Assembly: GCA_001247695.2 (NCBI GenBank)
Contig: LGRX02034662.1
Location: forward strand, 1 to 64,000
Reading direction: 5' to 3'
Source: Cymbomonas tetramitiformis
Lineage: Eukaryota; Chlorophyta; Pyramimonadophyceae; Pyramimonadales; Pyramimonadaceae
DNA: 64,000 nt
The position numbers were made by a program, and so were the translations under genes. The notes beneath the pieces are model-generated. The model did no database searches and was not told where the DNA came from. It worked only from the letters and a program-made list of their open reading frames with translations. Of the stretch, positions 21,397-31,718 are shown piece by piece. Every line of letters begins with the position of its first letter. The first letter of the stretch is position 1.

Positions 21397-22754
21397 CTCC
21401 TGTCCAGGGGGTTTAGTGCACTCCTGACAAAGAGGCACCTGCACACAGGTCCGGTTGGAACCCAACATCACATCCCAGATTAATCCGGGAGTGACCCGGA
21501 TCTGGCCCTCGGGCGATCGCAGTAAGCGACCACACCGGACACACCCTGCGCCTTCGGGTACCGGGTGACCTGTGTCGCTGATGAGCTGCATCACTGGACC
21601 GGGCAGGGTCTCACGAATTCTATGGTTCTTTGCGTGCCCATAACTCACAGCTAAGTTGGAATACTTTGCTGCAATGGCGGTAGCTTCTTCTACCCCCGAG
21701 TTGTGCACCCTCACGTGGTCCCGGATACCTTGTTCCACAGTGATAGGCACTGAAGGGTATCTCCACTCCTCCAAGGCTGCTGTCTCCGAGCCCGAAGGTT
21801 GTGCTGAGGATACTGAACTCGACACTCCTCCTCCTGTCCCCGAGGTCTGCGCTGTGCTGGCTCCAGTGTGGTTATGCACCGCCAATTGCCATGCCTCATC
21901 CTCACTCAGCGTTGGATGTAGGGCTTTGGTGTGTTCGTACCACACCAAGTCTGTGTCCTTCGGTGTGGGGGAACGCACTGGCAACGGGTGAGGGGTACTC
22001 CTCTCCTGCAGCACTGTCCTCTGGGCAGCCATCATAGCTTCCCACCCCTCTTGCTCCCAGTGCACGTCTTCCCCTGCGGCCTTCGCACTGGCTATAGCCC
22101 GCTGTCTCTCCGCAGGCAGACACTCGAAGGCCTGGTCTCTAAGAGCCTTGTCCTTCAGCAGGGTTTTCACCGCCATCTCTGGCGTCAGGGAGTGGTTCTC
22201 CTCAGCCGCTACAGCAGCCCTAGCCTTTCCCTTCTCCTCAGCAGTGAACTTGCTTCGCTTCTTGGGCTTCTTGGACTTCTTCTTCTTCTTCTTCTTCTTG
22301 AATCTTCGCCGCCCTCTGCTCCGCTCTCCACTGTCGTCACTGCTGCTGCTGCGGTATCTGCGCTCTCGCTCTGGCGATACTGATTTCTCACTGAGCGACG
22401 ATTCGCTACCGCTGCTGCTGCTGGGATCATCCTCAGGGGACCCCCGCTGGGCCGGCTGGCTGTTGCTGGGTGCTGCCACCAATGATGCTGACTGATCTGA
22501 CGGAACCTCAGGGAGCACAGCAAACCTGTTGCTCTGAGCTGGGTGCTCATCTCGTCGGTTCAGAGGTCGTGCTCGTCCGAAGTTAATTCCCGCAAAGAAC
22601 TTAATGGGAATCCCTCCTTCGTGTCTGAGAGCCCCATGTCTCAACATGCGAGCGTACTCCCTCGAGCTCACTTGGTCCTTCAGGTCCTGCAGATTTGTCA
22701 CAGTGCACCACTTTCTGAGTGGAACCATTTTTTTGTGCCCTAGAACGTGCCATC
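21391..22754 (-). CDS. Element 1 gag, N-terminal part
   Basis: About 450 codons. The natural start may be the ATG at 22754-22752 (MARSRAQK), joined across a run of A to the frame that opens with MVPLRKWCTV. The protein has a serine/acidic stretch, a very basic tract of about 20 Arg/Lys, and helical segments (ARAAVAAEENHSLTPEMAVK). Near its end CVRCGRLL and later VPLCQEC form a CxxC...CxxC pair that could bind zinc; element 2 gag has an equivalent pair (CSRC and PLCIYC) at the same place before the capsid. No homology outside these elements is recognised. Confidence 0.65.
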
Positions 22755-22954
22755 GTCATCCGTCATGTCATCGTGTCTGTCGCTGTTCACAGTGAGGCCC
22801 GTCGAGCAAAACGCCAAAATTTGGCGTTTTTTGGCGTTTGTCATCTTGGAGGAGACCGAATCCAAAACCATTCAGATCGAATTGAGGACGCAGGATAACA
22901 TGAAATTTAATCCTACGGCGAAAGGTAATTATTTGAAATATTAAAAATTCATTT

Positions 22955-22983
22955 CAGCGACAGCGACAGCGACAGCGACAGAC
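22955..22983. repeat. Short (CAGCGA)n microsatellite
   Basis: About five CAGCGA units just upstream of the gag start of element 1 and just outside the long-TIR insertion. Confidence 0.85.
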
Positions 22984-23095
22984 TAACGAAGTCCGCTCGT
23001 ACGCCAGCGCCATATATATATTGCGCATTTGTTAGTGCGCTAAAATGACTTTTTGCGCGAAATGACTTTTATTTGCGCATTTGTTAGTTATTAAC

Positions 23096-24570
23096 TATGG
23101 AAATGCGAGTTATCGCTTGCCCGCCCCAACTTTGTTGCGCTACTGCAGGCACAGCCCCTTGTGATTTTCATCACATTACATGAAGTACAATTTTTTTCAA
23201 CGTTCGTAACTAAGATATATGTATTCACAAGGCGAATACCTTTTTCTTGAGCTCTTGATCGACCCCATCTGCAACCGCATCAGCTTCGTTTGCAGTCGCG
23301 ACTGCAAGCTAAGTCGATGGGGTTCAAGATAGGGTCGACCAATTCACAACAGCCGAGGGGTGTTCTTGCGTTCTAGCGCAAGAAACCTGTCAGATATATT
23401 CGTATCAATAATACGAATGTATCCCGTAAGTTTCAGAGCATGCCTTCGAGTATGCTCGAAACGGTCGCATCTTGACAAGAGAATCCAAACCCATAACGCC
23501 TCTTGTCAAGATGCGACTGTTTGAAGTATGCTTGACGGTAGGCCCTGAAACTTCCAGGATATATTCATATTATTGTTATGAATACACGTATCTGCCAGGT
23601 TTCGTTATTTAGAGTGCATGATAACTCTAATTCTGCAAGGCAGTTTTGGGTTTGGGTTAATCAAAATAGATGCCAAACAGCCGAGGGCTTCCCGTGCGTC
23701 CTAGCGCACGAAACTTGGCGCAAATACTGCCAAGAGATATTTATTTAAGTTCTTTGAAGCTCAAAGCTTCAAGTTACTTGTGCGCCCAACGCGCAATTTA
23801 TTTCTAAGGCAGATGTTTTGGGTTTGGGTTCGAACGTGACACCCAAACCCAAAGATGCCAAACAGCCGAGGGCTTCCCGTGCGTCCTAGAGCGCGAAACT
23901 TGGTACATATCTTTAAGTTACCTGAAGCTCAAGGCTTCAAGTTACTTGTGCGCGAAACGCGCAATTTATTTCCAAGGCAGATGTTTTGGGTTTGGGTTTG
24001 GGTTCGAACCCAAACCCAAAGATGCCAAACAGCCGAGGGCTTCCCGTGCGTCATAGAGCACGAAACTTGGGACAAATACTGCCAAGATGCATATCCTTAA
24101 GTTACTTGAAGCTCAAAGCTTCAAGTTACTTGTACGCGAGACGCGCAATTTATTTCTAAGGCAGATGTTTTGGGTTTGGAACCAATATGCGACTGTTTGA
24201 AGTACTGTATGCTTTAAGGTATGACCTGAAACTTACGGGATATACTCATACAGATTATTGATACGAATATATCTGACAAGTTTCTAGCGCTAGAACGCAA
24301 GAACACCCCTCGCCTGTCGTGAATTGGTCGACCCTATCTTGAACCGCATCAACTTAGCTTGCAGTCGCGACTGCAAACGAAGCTGATGCGGTTGCAGATG
24401 GGGTCGATCAAGAGCTCAAGAAAAAGGTATTCGCCTTGTGAGTAAATATATCTTAGTTACGAACGTTGGAAAAAATTGTACTTCATGTAATGTGATTAAA
24501 ATCACAAGGGGCTGTGCCTGCAGTAGCGCAACAAAGTTGGGGCGGGCAAGCGATAACTCGCATTTCCATA
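23096..24570. mobile_element. Long-TIR (foldback-like) DNA element nested in element 1
   Basis: The ends TATGGAAATGCGAGTTATCG and its complement open inverted repeats of about 375 bp (23096-23470 and 24187-24570). They share GCCCGCCCCAACTTTGTTGC, TTGATCGACCCCATCTGC and GTCGACCAATTCAC, among other stretches. The middle is a 167-185-bp tandem repeat with no ORF. The element is non-coding, so it would depend on a transposase in trans. No clean target-site duplication is visible; the flanks GTTATTAAC and CTTAACAAC are only similar. It sits between the Q/A-rich ORFs and gag, without cutting an ORF. Confidence 0.75.
23670..24190. repeat. 167-185-bp tandem repeat, about three copies
   Basis: Copies of ATGCCAAACAGCCGAGGGC begin at 23670, 23855 and 24022. 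Each unit carries TTGAAGCTCAAAGCTTCAAG (itself palindromic) and ends in runs of TTTGGG and its complement. Core of the long-TIR element. Confidence 0.85.
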
Positions 24571-24834
24571 CTTAACAACTCATGAAGGGCACTGTTGATT
24601 GTGACCGTTTAGCGTTTGCGACTGTCAACTGACCGGGAATGGGGAAAGCGACCGGGAATGGGAGATTTGGAAGCGTTGAATAAAGCGAAATAAAATGTAA
24701 AGTGAATTGGTGACGTCAGCAGTCAGTTTTAAATCTGAATCGTTATCTTTGCGATGCATGGACGGTAAACAAATGATTTGGAATTTAGTGTCATCGAGGC
24801 GTGCCACTTTCTAGCGACAGTTTTTACAGTGGGG

Positions 24835-25980
24835 TCAGAATCTAGTGGCTGCGTACAACTGCAAACGGCCAGGCTGGGTACGTGGTTCATTATTAAACCA
24901 ACGTACGAGTGTCTCTCTCTCCTTCCTGGTAGCTGCTATCAACTGCAGCCGAACTGGGGTGCTCCGCTGAGATCCAGCGCTCTCCCCACTATGGTCGCTC
25001 CAGAGGGAATTGTCGTCCTCAGTCCACTTCAGTATCCTCACCTTCTGATCTGGCCCTTTCCTTCTATGAACTCTACCGAGAACATCTTGCTCAGACAATC
25101 TTCCTGGGCCTTTATGCTGGGGTCTGGTAAAAGATCGGGATGACGTACTGGCTGCAGGTGCTGAGGTTGAGCCACTGACGGGTGCAACTGGGTCCGGTTT
25201 GTGAACTGGCAAGTCCGCAGGCTGTAACCCATGCGTCTCTCTCAGCTGTCTGACCGAACGCACTCCTGCTTGCAGTTGCGATCCATGAGCCTCCAACGCA
25301 GTCACTAAGCCTGGACTGACTAGGTCACCTGACGCTGGCATCGGTGCTGGAGGGTTACCGGGTGCTGGCAGCTGGGGAAACACATCCACGTAACTGAGCT
25401 GAGCAGCGCTCGTGTGAACCGCTGGAACGACACCCACATGGACTACCGGGGCAGCGCTTGCCAAGGTTGCTGGGGCAGCGCCTGCGTGAGCGGCTGGGGC
25501 GACGCTCGCGTGAGCCGCTGGGGCAGCGCCTGCGTGGGCCGCTGGAACCGCGCCTGCGTGCGCAGTCGGGGCAGCGCCTGCGTGGGCTGCTGGGGCAGCG
25601 CCTGCATGAGCGGCTGGGGCGACGCTTGCGTGAGCCACTGGGGCAGCGCCTGCGTGGGCCGCTGGGACCGCGCCCGCGTGCGCAGTCGGGGTAGCGCTTG
25701 CGTGGGCTGCTGGGGCAGCGCCTGCGTGGGCTGCTGGGGCAGCGCCTGCGTGAGCGGCTGGGGCAGCGCCTGCGTGAGCGGCTGGGGCGACGCTTGCGTG
25801 AGCCGCTGGGGCAGCGCCTGCGTGGGCCGCTGGGACAGCGCTTGCTCGGGCGGCTGAGGCAGCACCTGCGATGGCTCTACTGCGCTGAATCAGCAGCTCT
25901 GTGCGCTCCGATAACCTCCTGCCTGGTTCGTTCTGCGCGTCCCTCGCTGGCTGCTGCTGCCGCTGGCTGCTGCTGGACCC
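24835..25980 (-). CDS. Element 1 upstream ORF, Ala/His/Pro repeat region and basic tail
   Basis: The frame can be read from about 25980 (NEPGRRLSERTELLIQRS) through roughly a dozen copies of a ten-residue AHAGAAPAAH-like repeat, encoded by a 30-bp tandem repeat. After that comes a non-repetitive part with LSYVDVFPQLPAPG and VRSVRQLRETHGLQ and a basic tail ending QLYAATRF. Because 30 is a multiple of three, all frames of the repeat stay open, and the neighbouring frame would give a Q/P/L-rich protein instead. No known domain. The position after the 5' LTR suggests a structural or accessory protein. Confidence 0.45.
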   Translation of the reverse strand, partial: GSSSSQRQQQPARDAQNEPGRRLSERTELLIQRSRAIAGAASAARASAVPAAHAGAAPAAHASVAPAAHAGAAPAAHAGAAPAAHAGAAPAAHASATPTAHAGAVPAAHAGAAPVAHASVAPAAHAGAAPAAHAGAAPTAHAGAVPAAHAGAAPAAHASVAPAAHAGAAPATLASAAPVVHVGVVPAVHTSAAQLSYVDVFPQLPAPGNPPAPMPASGDLVSPGLVTALEAHGSQLQAGVRSVRQLRETHGLQPADLPVHKPDPVAPVSGSTSAPAASTSSRSFTRPQHKGPGRLSEQDVLGRVHRRKGPDQKVRILKWTEDDNSLWSDHSGESAGSQRSTPVRLQLIAATRKERETLVRWFNNEPRTQPGRLQLYAATRF

Positions 25981-26676
25981 CCCCTGGCGTTGCTACCGCT
26001 ACGCTGGCCCCTGTCGCTGGTGTCGCAGAATTTTGGCCAGGGCCTCCGGCGGCCCCTGTTGCCATGGGGACCCGATCCCCCATCGTCGGGCAAGACACTG
26101 CTGCGCTGGCCCCTGTCACTGACGTCGCAGAAAATTGGCCAGGGCCTCCGGCGGCCCTTGTTGCCATGGGGACCCGATCCCCCATCGTCGGGCAAGACAC
26201 CGCTGCGCTGGCCCCTGTCACTGACGTCGCAGAAAATTGGCCAGGGCCTCCGGCGGCCCCTGTTGCCATGGGGACCCGATCCCCCATCGTCGGGCAAGAC
26301 ACCGCTGCGCTGGCCTCTGTTGCTGACGTCGCAGAAAATTGGCCAGGGCCTCCGGCGGCCCCTGTTGCCATGGGGACCCGATCCCCCATCGTCGGGCAAG
26401 ACACCGCATCGCTGGCCTCTGTTACTGACGTCGCAGAAAATTGGCCAGGGCCTCCGGCGGCCCCTGTTGCCATGGGGACCCAATCCCCCATCTTTGGGCA
26501 AGAAGTGGCAGGCGCAGGTCCCGAAGTCGATAACGCAGACAAAATCGCTGGGTCAGGAGCACCGCCCTGCGTAACGTCAGTAAAGAACACTGCAGGAGAT
26601 ACTGTGCAGGAACCAGCGCTGAGCTGTGAAGCCAGCGGCAAGGGTCCTACTGGCGTTGGTTCTCCTCCCCCCCCTC
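25877..26676 (-). CDS. Element 1 upstream ORF, 34-residue repeat region
   Basis: Five copies of a 102-bp repeat (landmark GCCATGGGGACCC at 26061, 26163, 26265, 26367 and 26469) encode a 34-residue unit with MGDRVPMATGAAGGPGQF. The frame probably continues from 26647-27300 across the eight-G run at about 26668-26675 and passes to the frame of 24835-25980 near a seven-G run at 25978. The protein is Ala/Gly/Pro-rich and probably disordered. No known family. Confidence 0.45.
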
Positions 26677-27300
26677 AGGGCTGGTAGATCCTGCAGGGTT
26701 GACAGGGCCCGGGTGCAAGGGTGCCTGTCCAGAAGCAGCAAGGAAAGCAGGTGTAGAGGAAGGCAGCACCGGTTCAGGTGTGAAGGCACCGAAGGGAACC
26801 GGTGACACGGGTCTCACTGCCACGGAAGCAACCGGCACCTGCGTTTGCCATAGCGATCTCGGCTGCAGTTGGTGTTGGTGCGGTTGCTGTTGCTGCCAAA
26901 GCAGTTGTCGTTGCAGTTCCAGTTGCTGCTGGTGCACGAATTGCTGAAACTCCAGCTGCTGTGACGTTTGCGGTTGCAATTGCGACTGGCTCACAAATTG
27001 CTGTTGTGGAAAAATCTGCTGTTGCGGCGTCTGCGGGTGCAATTGCGGCTGGCCCACAAATTGCTGCTGCGGTGTCATCATTAACCCGGCGTCGAAAGCA
27101 GCACCCGGAGGGTACGCAGCAAATTGTCCGCTGTAGTCGTACGGAAACGGCGGAAAACCAGCTGTGTGTTGTACGGCAGACGGCGGGACCCCAAAGTGGG
27201 CGCCCAATTCCGACACTGCTGGCCCGAAAGACGTCACTGGTCGCGAAGATACGCTCGCACCAGTGACGGGCTGTTGTGCTCCGTAGTCATTCATCATCAT
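26647..27300 (-). CDS. Element 1 first ORF, Gln-rich
   Basis: The first ORF after the 5' LTR starts at an ATGATGATGAAT cluster at 27300. The product begins MMMNDYGAQQPVTG and is dominated by Q, P and hydrophobic residues (QQQFVGQPQLHPQ, QLELQRQLLWQQQQP). It has no recognisable domain and is probably disordered and prone to self-association. It ends at a TAG at 26647 just after a run of G bases, and the neighbouring frame carries on as the 34-residue repeat region, so it may be the N terminus of a larger protein. Confidence 0.5.
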   Translation of the reverse strand: MMMNDYGAQQPVTGASVSSRPVTSFGPAVSELGAHFGVPPSAVQHTAGFPPFPYDYSGQFAAYPPGAAFDAGLMMTPQQQFVGQPQLHPQTPQQQIFPQQQFVSQSQLQPQTSQQLEFQQFVHQQQLELQRQLLWQQQQPHQHQLQPRSLWQTQVPVASVAVRPVSPVPFGAFTPEPVLPSSTPAFLAASGQAPLHPGPVNPAGSTSPEGGEENQRQ

Positions 27301-28098
27301 TACGGTACGGCAGACGCGTTTTGGCGATAATTTCGGCTAAAATATGTTCAATTACCGGTACAAACCGCCGGCAAAAATAAATCCTGCGGAAAGGTTGTCC
27401 AGAAAAGAAGATTTCTTCCGTAACAAAACGCAGCTGCTGTCGATCACGCTCTCAGCCTTGCGCACGGAAACGGCAGCAAGGAGGAGGCGTCGGTAGTCGT
27501 TAATTTCCGTACGATTTCGCCACTAGGGGGCAAATTGCGCAGGAAGATCACCGCACGAGGGGAAGGGCACCAAAATACGGTGCTGAGCTCGTAGTTCAAG
27601 TACTGCCGTACGGTGTCTGTCGCGTCAAGAATTGTCAAGACTTGCCCAGCGAGAATTCGCCGATTTAAACTGAAGTTCCACCGGCTTGCGGAAAGGTCGT
27701 TGGAGAAATTCACACGCTGGCACGAGCCAATTTCTGAAGGCGTGCAGTCGTCATCATTATGCGGGAACAAGTCGAGATAATTAACAGATACGTAGTGTTC
27801 TTATGAGAACAAGTCGTGCTTTGGTTGAGGCACGATTTCGTTTCAGGGCAAAATTCCAACCGCGCGAAGAATCCTGCGGAAAGGTCGCTCAGAGAAGGAA
27901 AGTTGGCCCAGCGGCAAACTGCACAGTCGTAATTATGCGGCACAGGTCGGTACGATATGCAGATATAGTGTGTTCTCAGAGGAACAGGTCGTGCTTTGGT
28001 TGAGGCACGACACCTTCGCCCAAAGGCGGAAGATTCAGGCTAAAATTGTGTTTGTACAACGCGTTGTGGAACGCAGATACTAACGGAAGTCGTGAACC
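27301..28098 (-). other. Untranslated leader of element 1 with degenerate repeats
   Basis: Between the primer site and the first ORF the word GCGGAAAGGT recurs near 27387, 27685 and 27873. GTGCTTTGGTTGAGGCACGA recurs near 27812 and 27991. Degenerate units of about 180 bp are likely. Leaders of this length often carry packaging signals; that is inference. Confidence 0.5.
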
Positions 28099-28116
28099 AC
28101 GACCACGCTGATACCA
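28099..28116 (-). other. Primer binding site of element 1
   Basis: Two bases after the 5' LTR the minus strand reads TGGTATCAGCGTGGTCGT. TGGTATCAG matches the 3' end of initiator tRNA-Met, the usual primer of Ty3 and copia elements. Element 2 has the same nine bases. Confidence 0.8.
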
Positions 28117-28118
28117 GT

Positions 28119-28778
28119 TGTTCGGTTGTGAGGACTGAACCAGTCTCACAAGGGTGCAAGTAACACTTACAGGGAATATGGTACAGGGACCATAGGTTGA
28201 TATCGGAATACTTTGTATACTGTCGGATATTTCTTTATACTTAGATGAACTTTCACTGTTTGAAGTTACAAGACACCAGAGGTCAGTGCCAATGTGTAAC
28301 TAATTCAAAAACTGACATGAGAGCTTGTTCAGCTCTTTAAGTAGTAACATGTCGACTCGAATTCCCTCAGATCTCATCCGAATTCGACAGTCACATGCTC
28401 AGTCACTTCATGTTCACATATCCTCTGACAGGTCTTGTCATTTGGCCCTTGGGCTGTAGCTGCCAGTCATACAGTGATCTCTGCTCTGAATTACTGAATA
28501 GTCATAGATCTGATGATGTGGCAAGATCTGGGACTCTCCTGGTTTCCCTCCAGATCTGTGTGGCTGTTTGAATATAAAATGGTTCCCCCCCCATTTCTGG
28601 AATGGTTTCCCACCAATTCTCTCAACCTGATCTGCTGTGGTTGCAGATGTTCAAAAAGTCACAAGCTGTCAGTCACCCTTGTCATACCTCGCGGTCATAC
28701 TGGTGACTGTCACTGGTGCTGTCACTCGTCATTCAGACACGACTGTCTCTCGTCTGACTCGCGATACACCCTAGTACA
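28119..28778 (-). repeat. 5' LTR of element 1
   Basis: 660 bp, same ends and length as 11730-12389 with one visible substitution. GACCT follows at 28779-28783 as target-site duplication. Confidence 0.95.
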
Positions 28779-29364
28779 GACCTGATTAGCTAAGAGGAAG
28801 GGCTCTCAGTTGTCCATGGTGTACTCGGACGTGTCTCATGGGTTGAAGGTGTAGAAGGCCGTTGAAGTCTTGTCCACCCCAAGGATGGAATTCCTATTGC
28901 TGAAGTTCGTGATCTGGGTTGGTGTGGGCAGCGGCAGCCAGTCACATTAACCTCTTAGCCGGTAATGCTATTTCCGGCCAAAAATGCATGTTTTGTGTGG
29001 GAAGCGGGTGTGGTGCTCACATACATAAGCATGCCACGGTGATTATATATGTTTTCGACCGACACCTATCGCAACTACAAATTGAGCTATTGTATGAACA
29101 TCTATGGCATATATATCGTGAGATATACCGACTGTACAAGCAAAACTTCTCCAAATTTTAGCAATCGATTTTACGCAAAAGCGATTCTTGGTCGCCTAAG
29201 GTCTCTTAAGCGGTTGCCGTTAGTACGATGCTGTCGGCCTTGGCCATGTTTAAACTTTTGTCAGTCATATGTTGAGTTAAATGTGCCTACATCTCGATAT
29301 ACGTGGCCTTTTTACGAAAAAAACATGAAAAAACATGCGATTCTTCAATGTTTTTCTTACTTAG

Positions 29365-30193
29365 CCCCTATGGAGCGGTTTGTACCGTATACGGTACAAC
29401 CACTTCAAACTCTAAGCTTGGATTCATTTCTCAGCCCGATATCACTTGTCGGAATCGGCCATACAAGCTTCGCACATCCGTTGCAATAGGTATATCTAAT
29501 ACTCAACAATTTATTCTACGCATATACTTAGTATATATATCTCACCCAAGGGCAATTTTGTTGTAGTAAAATCCCCAAAGTTGCTTATTTCTAGGCATGA
29601 AAATTGGGTCAAAAGTATCTTAAAGTGTGCGAAATCGAGGTGTAGATGCCATTTATCGACAAGGATTTGTTGGTTCAGTGACCACAATCATATAAAATGA
29701 CCATGCACCTCATATGGGCAATACTTACTTTCCCAACAGTCGATTTCCCCCGAAAACACACAATATGGCCTTAAGTACGGAAAACATTTGACAAATAATG
29801 TTTTTTTGTTGTTTTTTGGTGTTTTTTTTCACCTAATGGCTTGACTATTTCGATGTATTGGTGCGTTTAACTACAGCCACCATTACCAATTTCAAGGCAT
29901 TAGTAAAGGCGATTATTTTATGGTCGAGGGGCGACCTAATACTCGAATAAGCGGTTGCGAGAACTGATTTTTGACACTTTTGATTCCTGGAAAACGTGTT
30001 TTTTGGCTTGTATATCACCGATATATCGTTGTATATATAATGCGATCATGTATTTTATAGATCAAAATCGATTTATAGGAGTTATGGAACATGTAACGAA
30101 TCACCCACACTTACCAAGGTACCGTATACCGTGAAAACGGCGCATTTGTGAAACTGGTGCTTTTGGCGAAAAATTCCATCCGCTCCATAGGGG
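29365..30193. mobile_element. piggyBac-like MITE
   Basis: A perfect 14-bp inverted repeat CCCCTATGGAGCGG / CCGCTCCATAGGGG bounds 829 bp. The flanks are TTAG on the left (29361-29364) and TTAA on the right (30194-30197), close to the TTAA target typical of piggyBac. Subterminal ACCGTATACGGT-like words appear near both ends. No ORF of note. Confidence 0.6.
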
Positions 30194-30303
30194 TTAAGCA
30201 ATGTTTTCCATACTTAAGCGATTAGTCTGCGTGTATTTCACATATAAGCGAGGATGTATAGCCCTTAGCACCCATATATCGATATGTGATGGTTGACTCC
30301 CTA

Positions 30304-31188
30304 CAAAATAAGGAACATTCCAAGGGCTTGGACCGTCGGCTTGGAACCCCGTAGGACCCGATAGGACAGGTGTGTGTTTGAGAGGCGTTGGCGTTAACAC
30401 TGGGAATTCCAAGGGCTTGGACAGCAAATGTCCAGGTCCAAGCCCCGTCCAAGCCGCGGTCCAACGGCTTGGACCTGGACATTTGCTATCCAAGCCCTTG
30501 GAACCCCCTTGGAATTTACACACGATTCCAAAGGGGTTCCAAGCCGTTGGACCCTCGGCTTGGAAGTCCATAGGACCCATCTGGACCGTCAGCTTGGAAC
30601 CCCGTTGGACCCGCTTGGACCATCGGCTTGGATTCCCATAGGATTTTTTAGATTGGCGATTCCAAGGGGGTTCCAAATGCTTGGACGGGGCTCGGACCTT
30701 GTTAAACGGGCATTCCAATGGGGTTCCAAAGGCTTGGACGGGGCTTAGACTCTGCCAAACGGTGATTCCGAGGAGGGTCCAAGGGCTTGGACGCTGCAAA
30801 AAAACAGGTTCCAAAGGGGTTCCAAAGACTTGGACGGGTCTTGGACTCCGTCAAAAGAAGTTTCCGAGGGGGTTCCAAGGGCTTGGATAGGGCTTGGACT
30901 CAGTTAAACAGAGATTCCAACGTGATTCCAAGGGCTTGGAAGCTGTTAAATTAAGGTTCCAAGCGAGTTCCGAGGGCTTGGACGGGGCTTAGAATCTGTT
31001 AAACGAGAATTGCATGGCCAGGTTCCATTGTTCCAAAGCTTTGGAACAATGTTTCCAAAAGCTTGGACGGACATGTTCCAAGGGCTTGGAACCATGGTTC
31101 CAAATACATTTATTTTGCTTCATACATTTCATTAATTTCAAACGCTTGGAACCGCATTTCCAACGATTTGGAACAACGTTTCCAAAAG
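30304..31188. repeat. Palindrome field 1: TTCCAAGGGCTTGGAA family
   Basis: More than 25 degenerate copies of a 16-bp palindrome core, CCAAG-NN-CTTGG with TTCC and GGAA arms, follow each other at irregular spacing of 20-60 bp. They are often linked by GGACC or GGGGTTCC. Further fields lie at 45663-45740, 47351-47691, 48294-48518 and 49785-50760. LTR element 2 has inserted in this field. The ORFs across it are artefacts. Confidence 0.85.
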
Positions 31189-31697
31189 TGTGCTAGGACA
31201 ACACACGGTGTCATGCGCGGATGACTCAGCAATGTCATACATGCCAGAAGTGTCATACGCGCCTTACAGCAATAGCGCCCGAGACCCCTGTTGAGGAAGA
31301 GACCCCCCTTATATGGGAGTACACAGTACCACTGTACTGTGTAATAATGTGACATGTAGAATACCGGCACATCATACTGCATGATAATGTAGTACAAGCA
31401 TATGATAGGTTGATGAGACTTGGCCATGCTGACTAGGATTACCTCAGAGAGCTGAGTGAATAAGTAATGGCCAAGGCCAAAGAAACAGTTGAGATTTCTA
31501 GAGTAAAAACAGCCGCAAGGCAAAAGTCAAATATAATACCTAATTCTTACATGCAAATATATGTAGTAAGTCTAGACATAGCAGTCCTATGTCTAAAGAG
31601 CTGACCTAGCAGTACCTAGGCAGTTAGTCATTATATGCAGTCCATATAAGACTCCCATCAGTAGTTACAGTGCCTTGTGAGGAGCAGTCCTCCCACA
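31189..31697 (+). repeat. 5' LTR of element 2
   Basis: 509 bp beginning TGTGCTAGGACAACAC and ending TCCTCCCACA. It differs from the 3' LTR at three bases and lacks its extra ATAT. CCATATAAGACTCC near 31647 could be the TATA box. Confidence 0.95.
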
Positions 31698-31700
31698 AAA

Positions 31701-31718
31701 TGGTATCAGTGTGCTACG
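31701..31718 (+). other. Primer binding site of element 2
   Basis: TGGTATCAGTGTGCTACG lies three bases after the LTR. The first nine bases match the initiator tRNA-Met 3' end, as in element 1. Confidence 0.8.

Larger units (their letters stand above)
11730..28778 (-). mobile_element. LTR retrotransposon 1 (Ty3/gypsy type, with two methyltransferase-like domains)
   Basis: Two 660-bp direct repeats (11730-12389 and 28119-28778) bound the element, which reads on the minus strand. It is flanked by GACCT at 11725-11729 and 28779-28783. Next to the 5' LTR is an iMet-like primer site (TGGTATCAG), and next to the 3' LTR a polypurine tract. Internal ORFs in order: Q/A-rich ORFs (24835-27300), gag (20061-22754), protease, RT, RNase H, Dam-like domain, integrase, chromodomain and C5-methyltransferase-like domain (12730-20064). 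At 17,049 bp it is long for the class, partly through a nested 1.5-kb element at 23096-24570. The LTRs differ at one base that I can see (T/C near 12197), so insertion is recent, yet the ORFs carry many frameshifts. Confidence 0.93.

Noticed and set aside
30388..30748. ORFs reading through the palindrome fields
   Set aside because: Composition follows the repeat (GLD, PSRW and similar words) on both strands; no coding signal.
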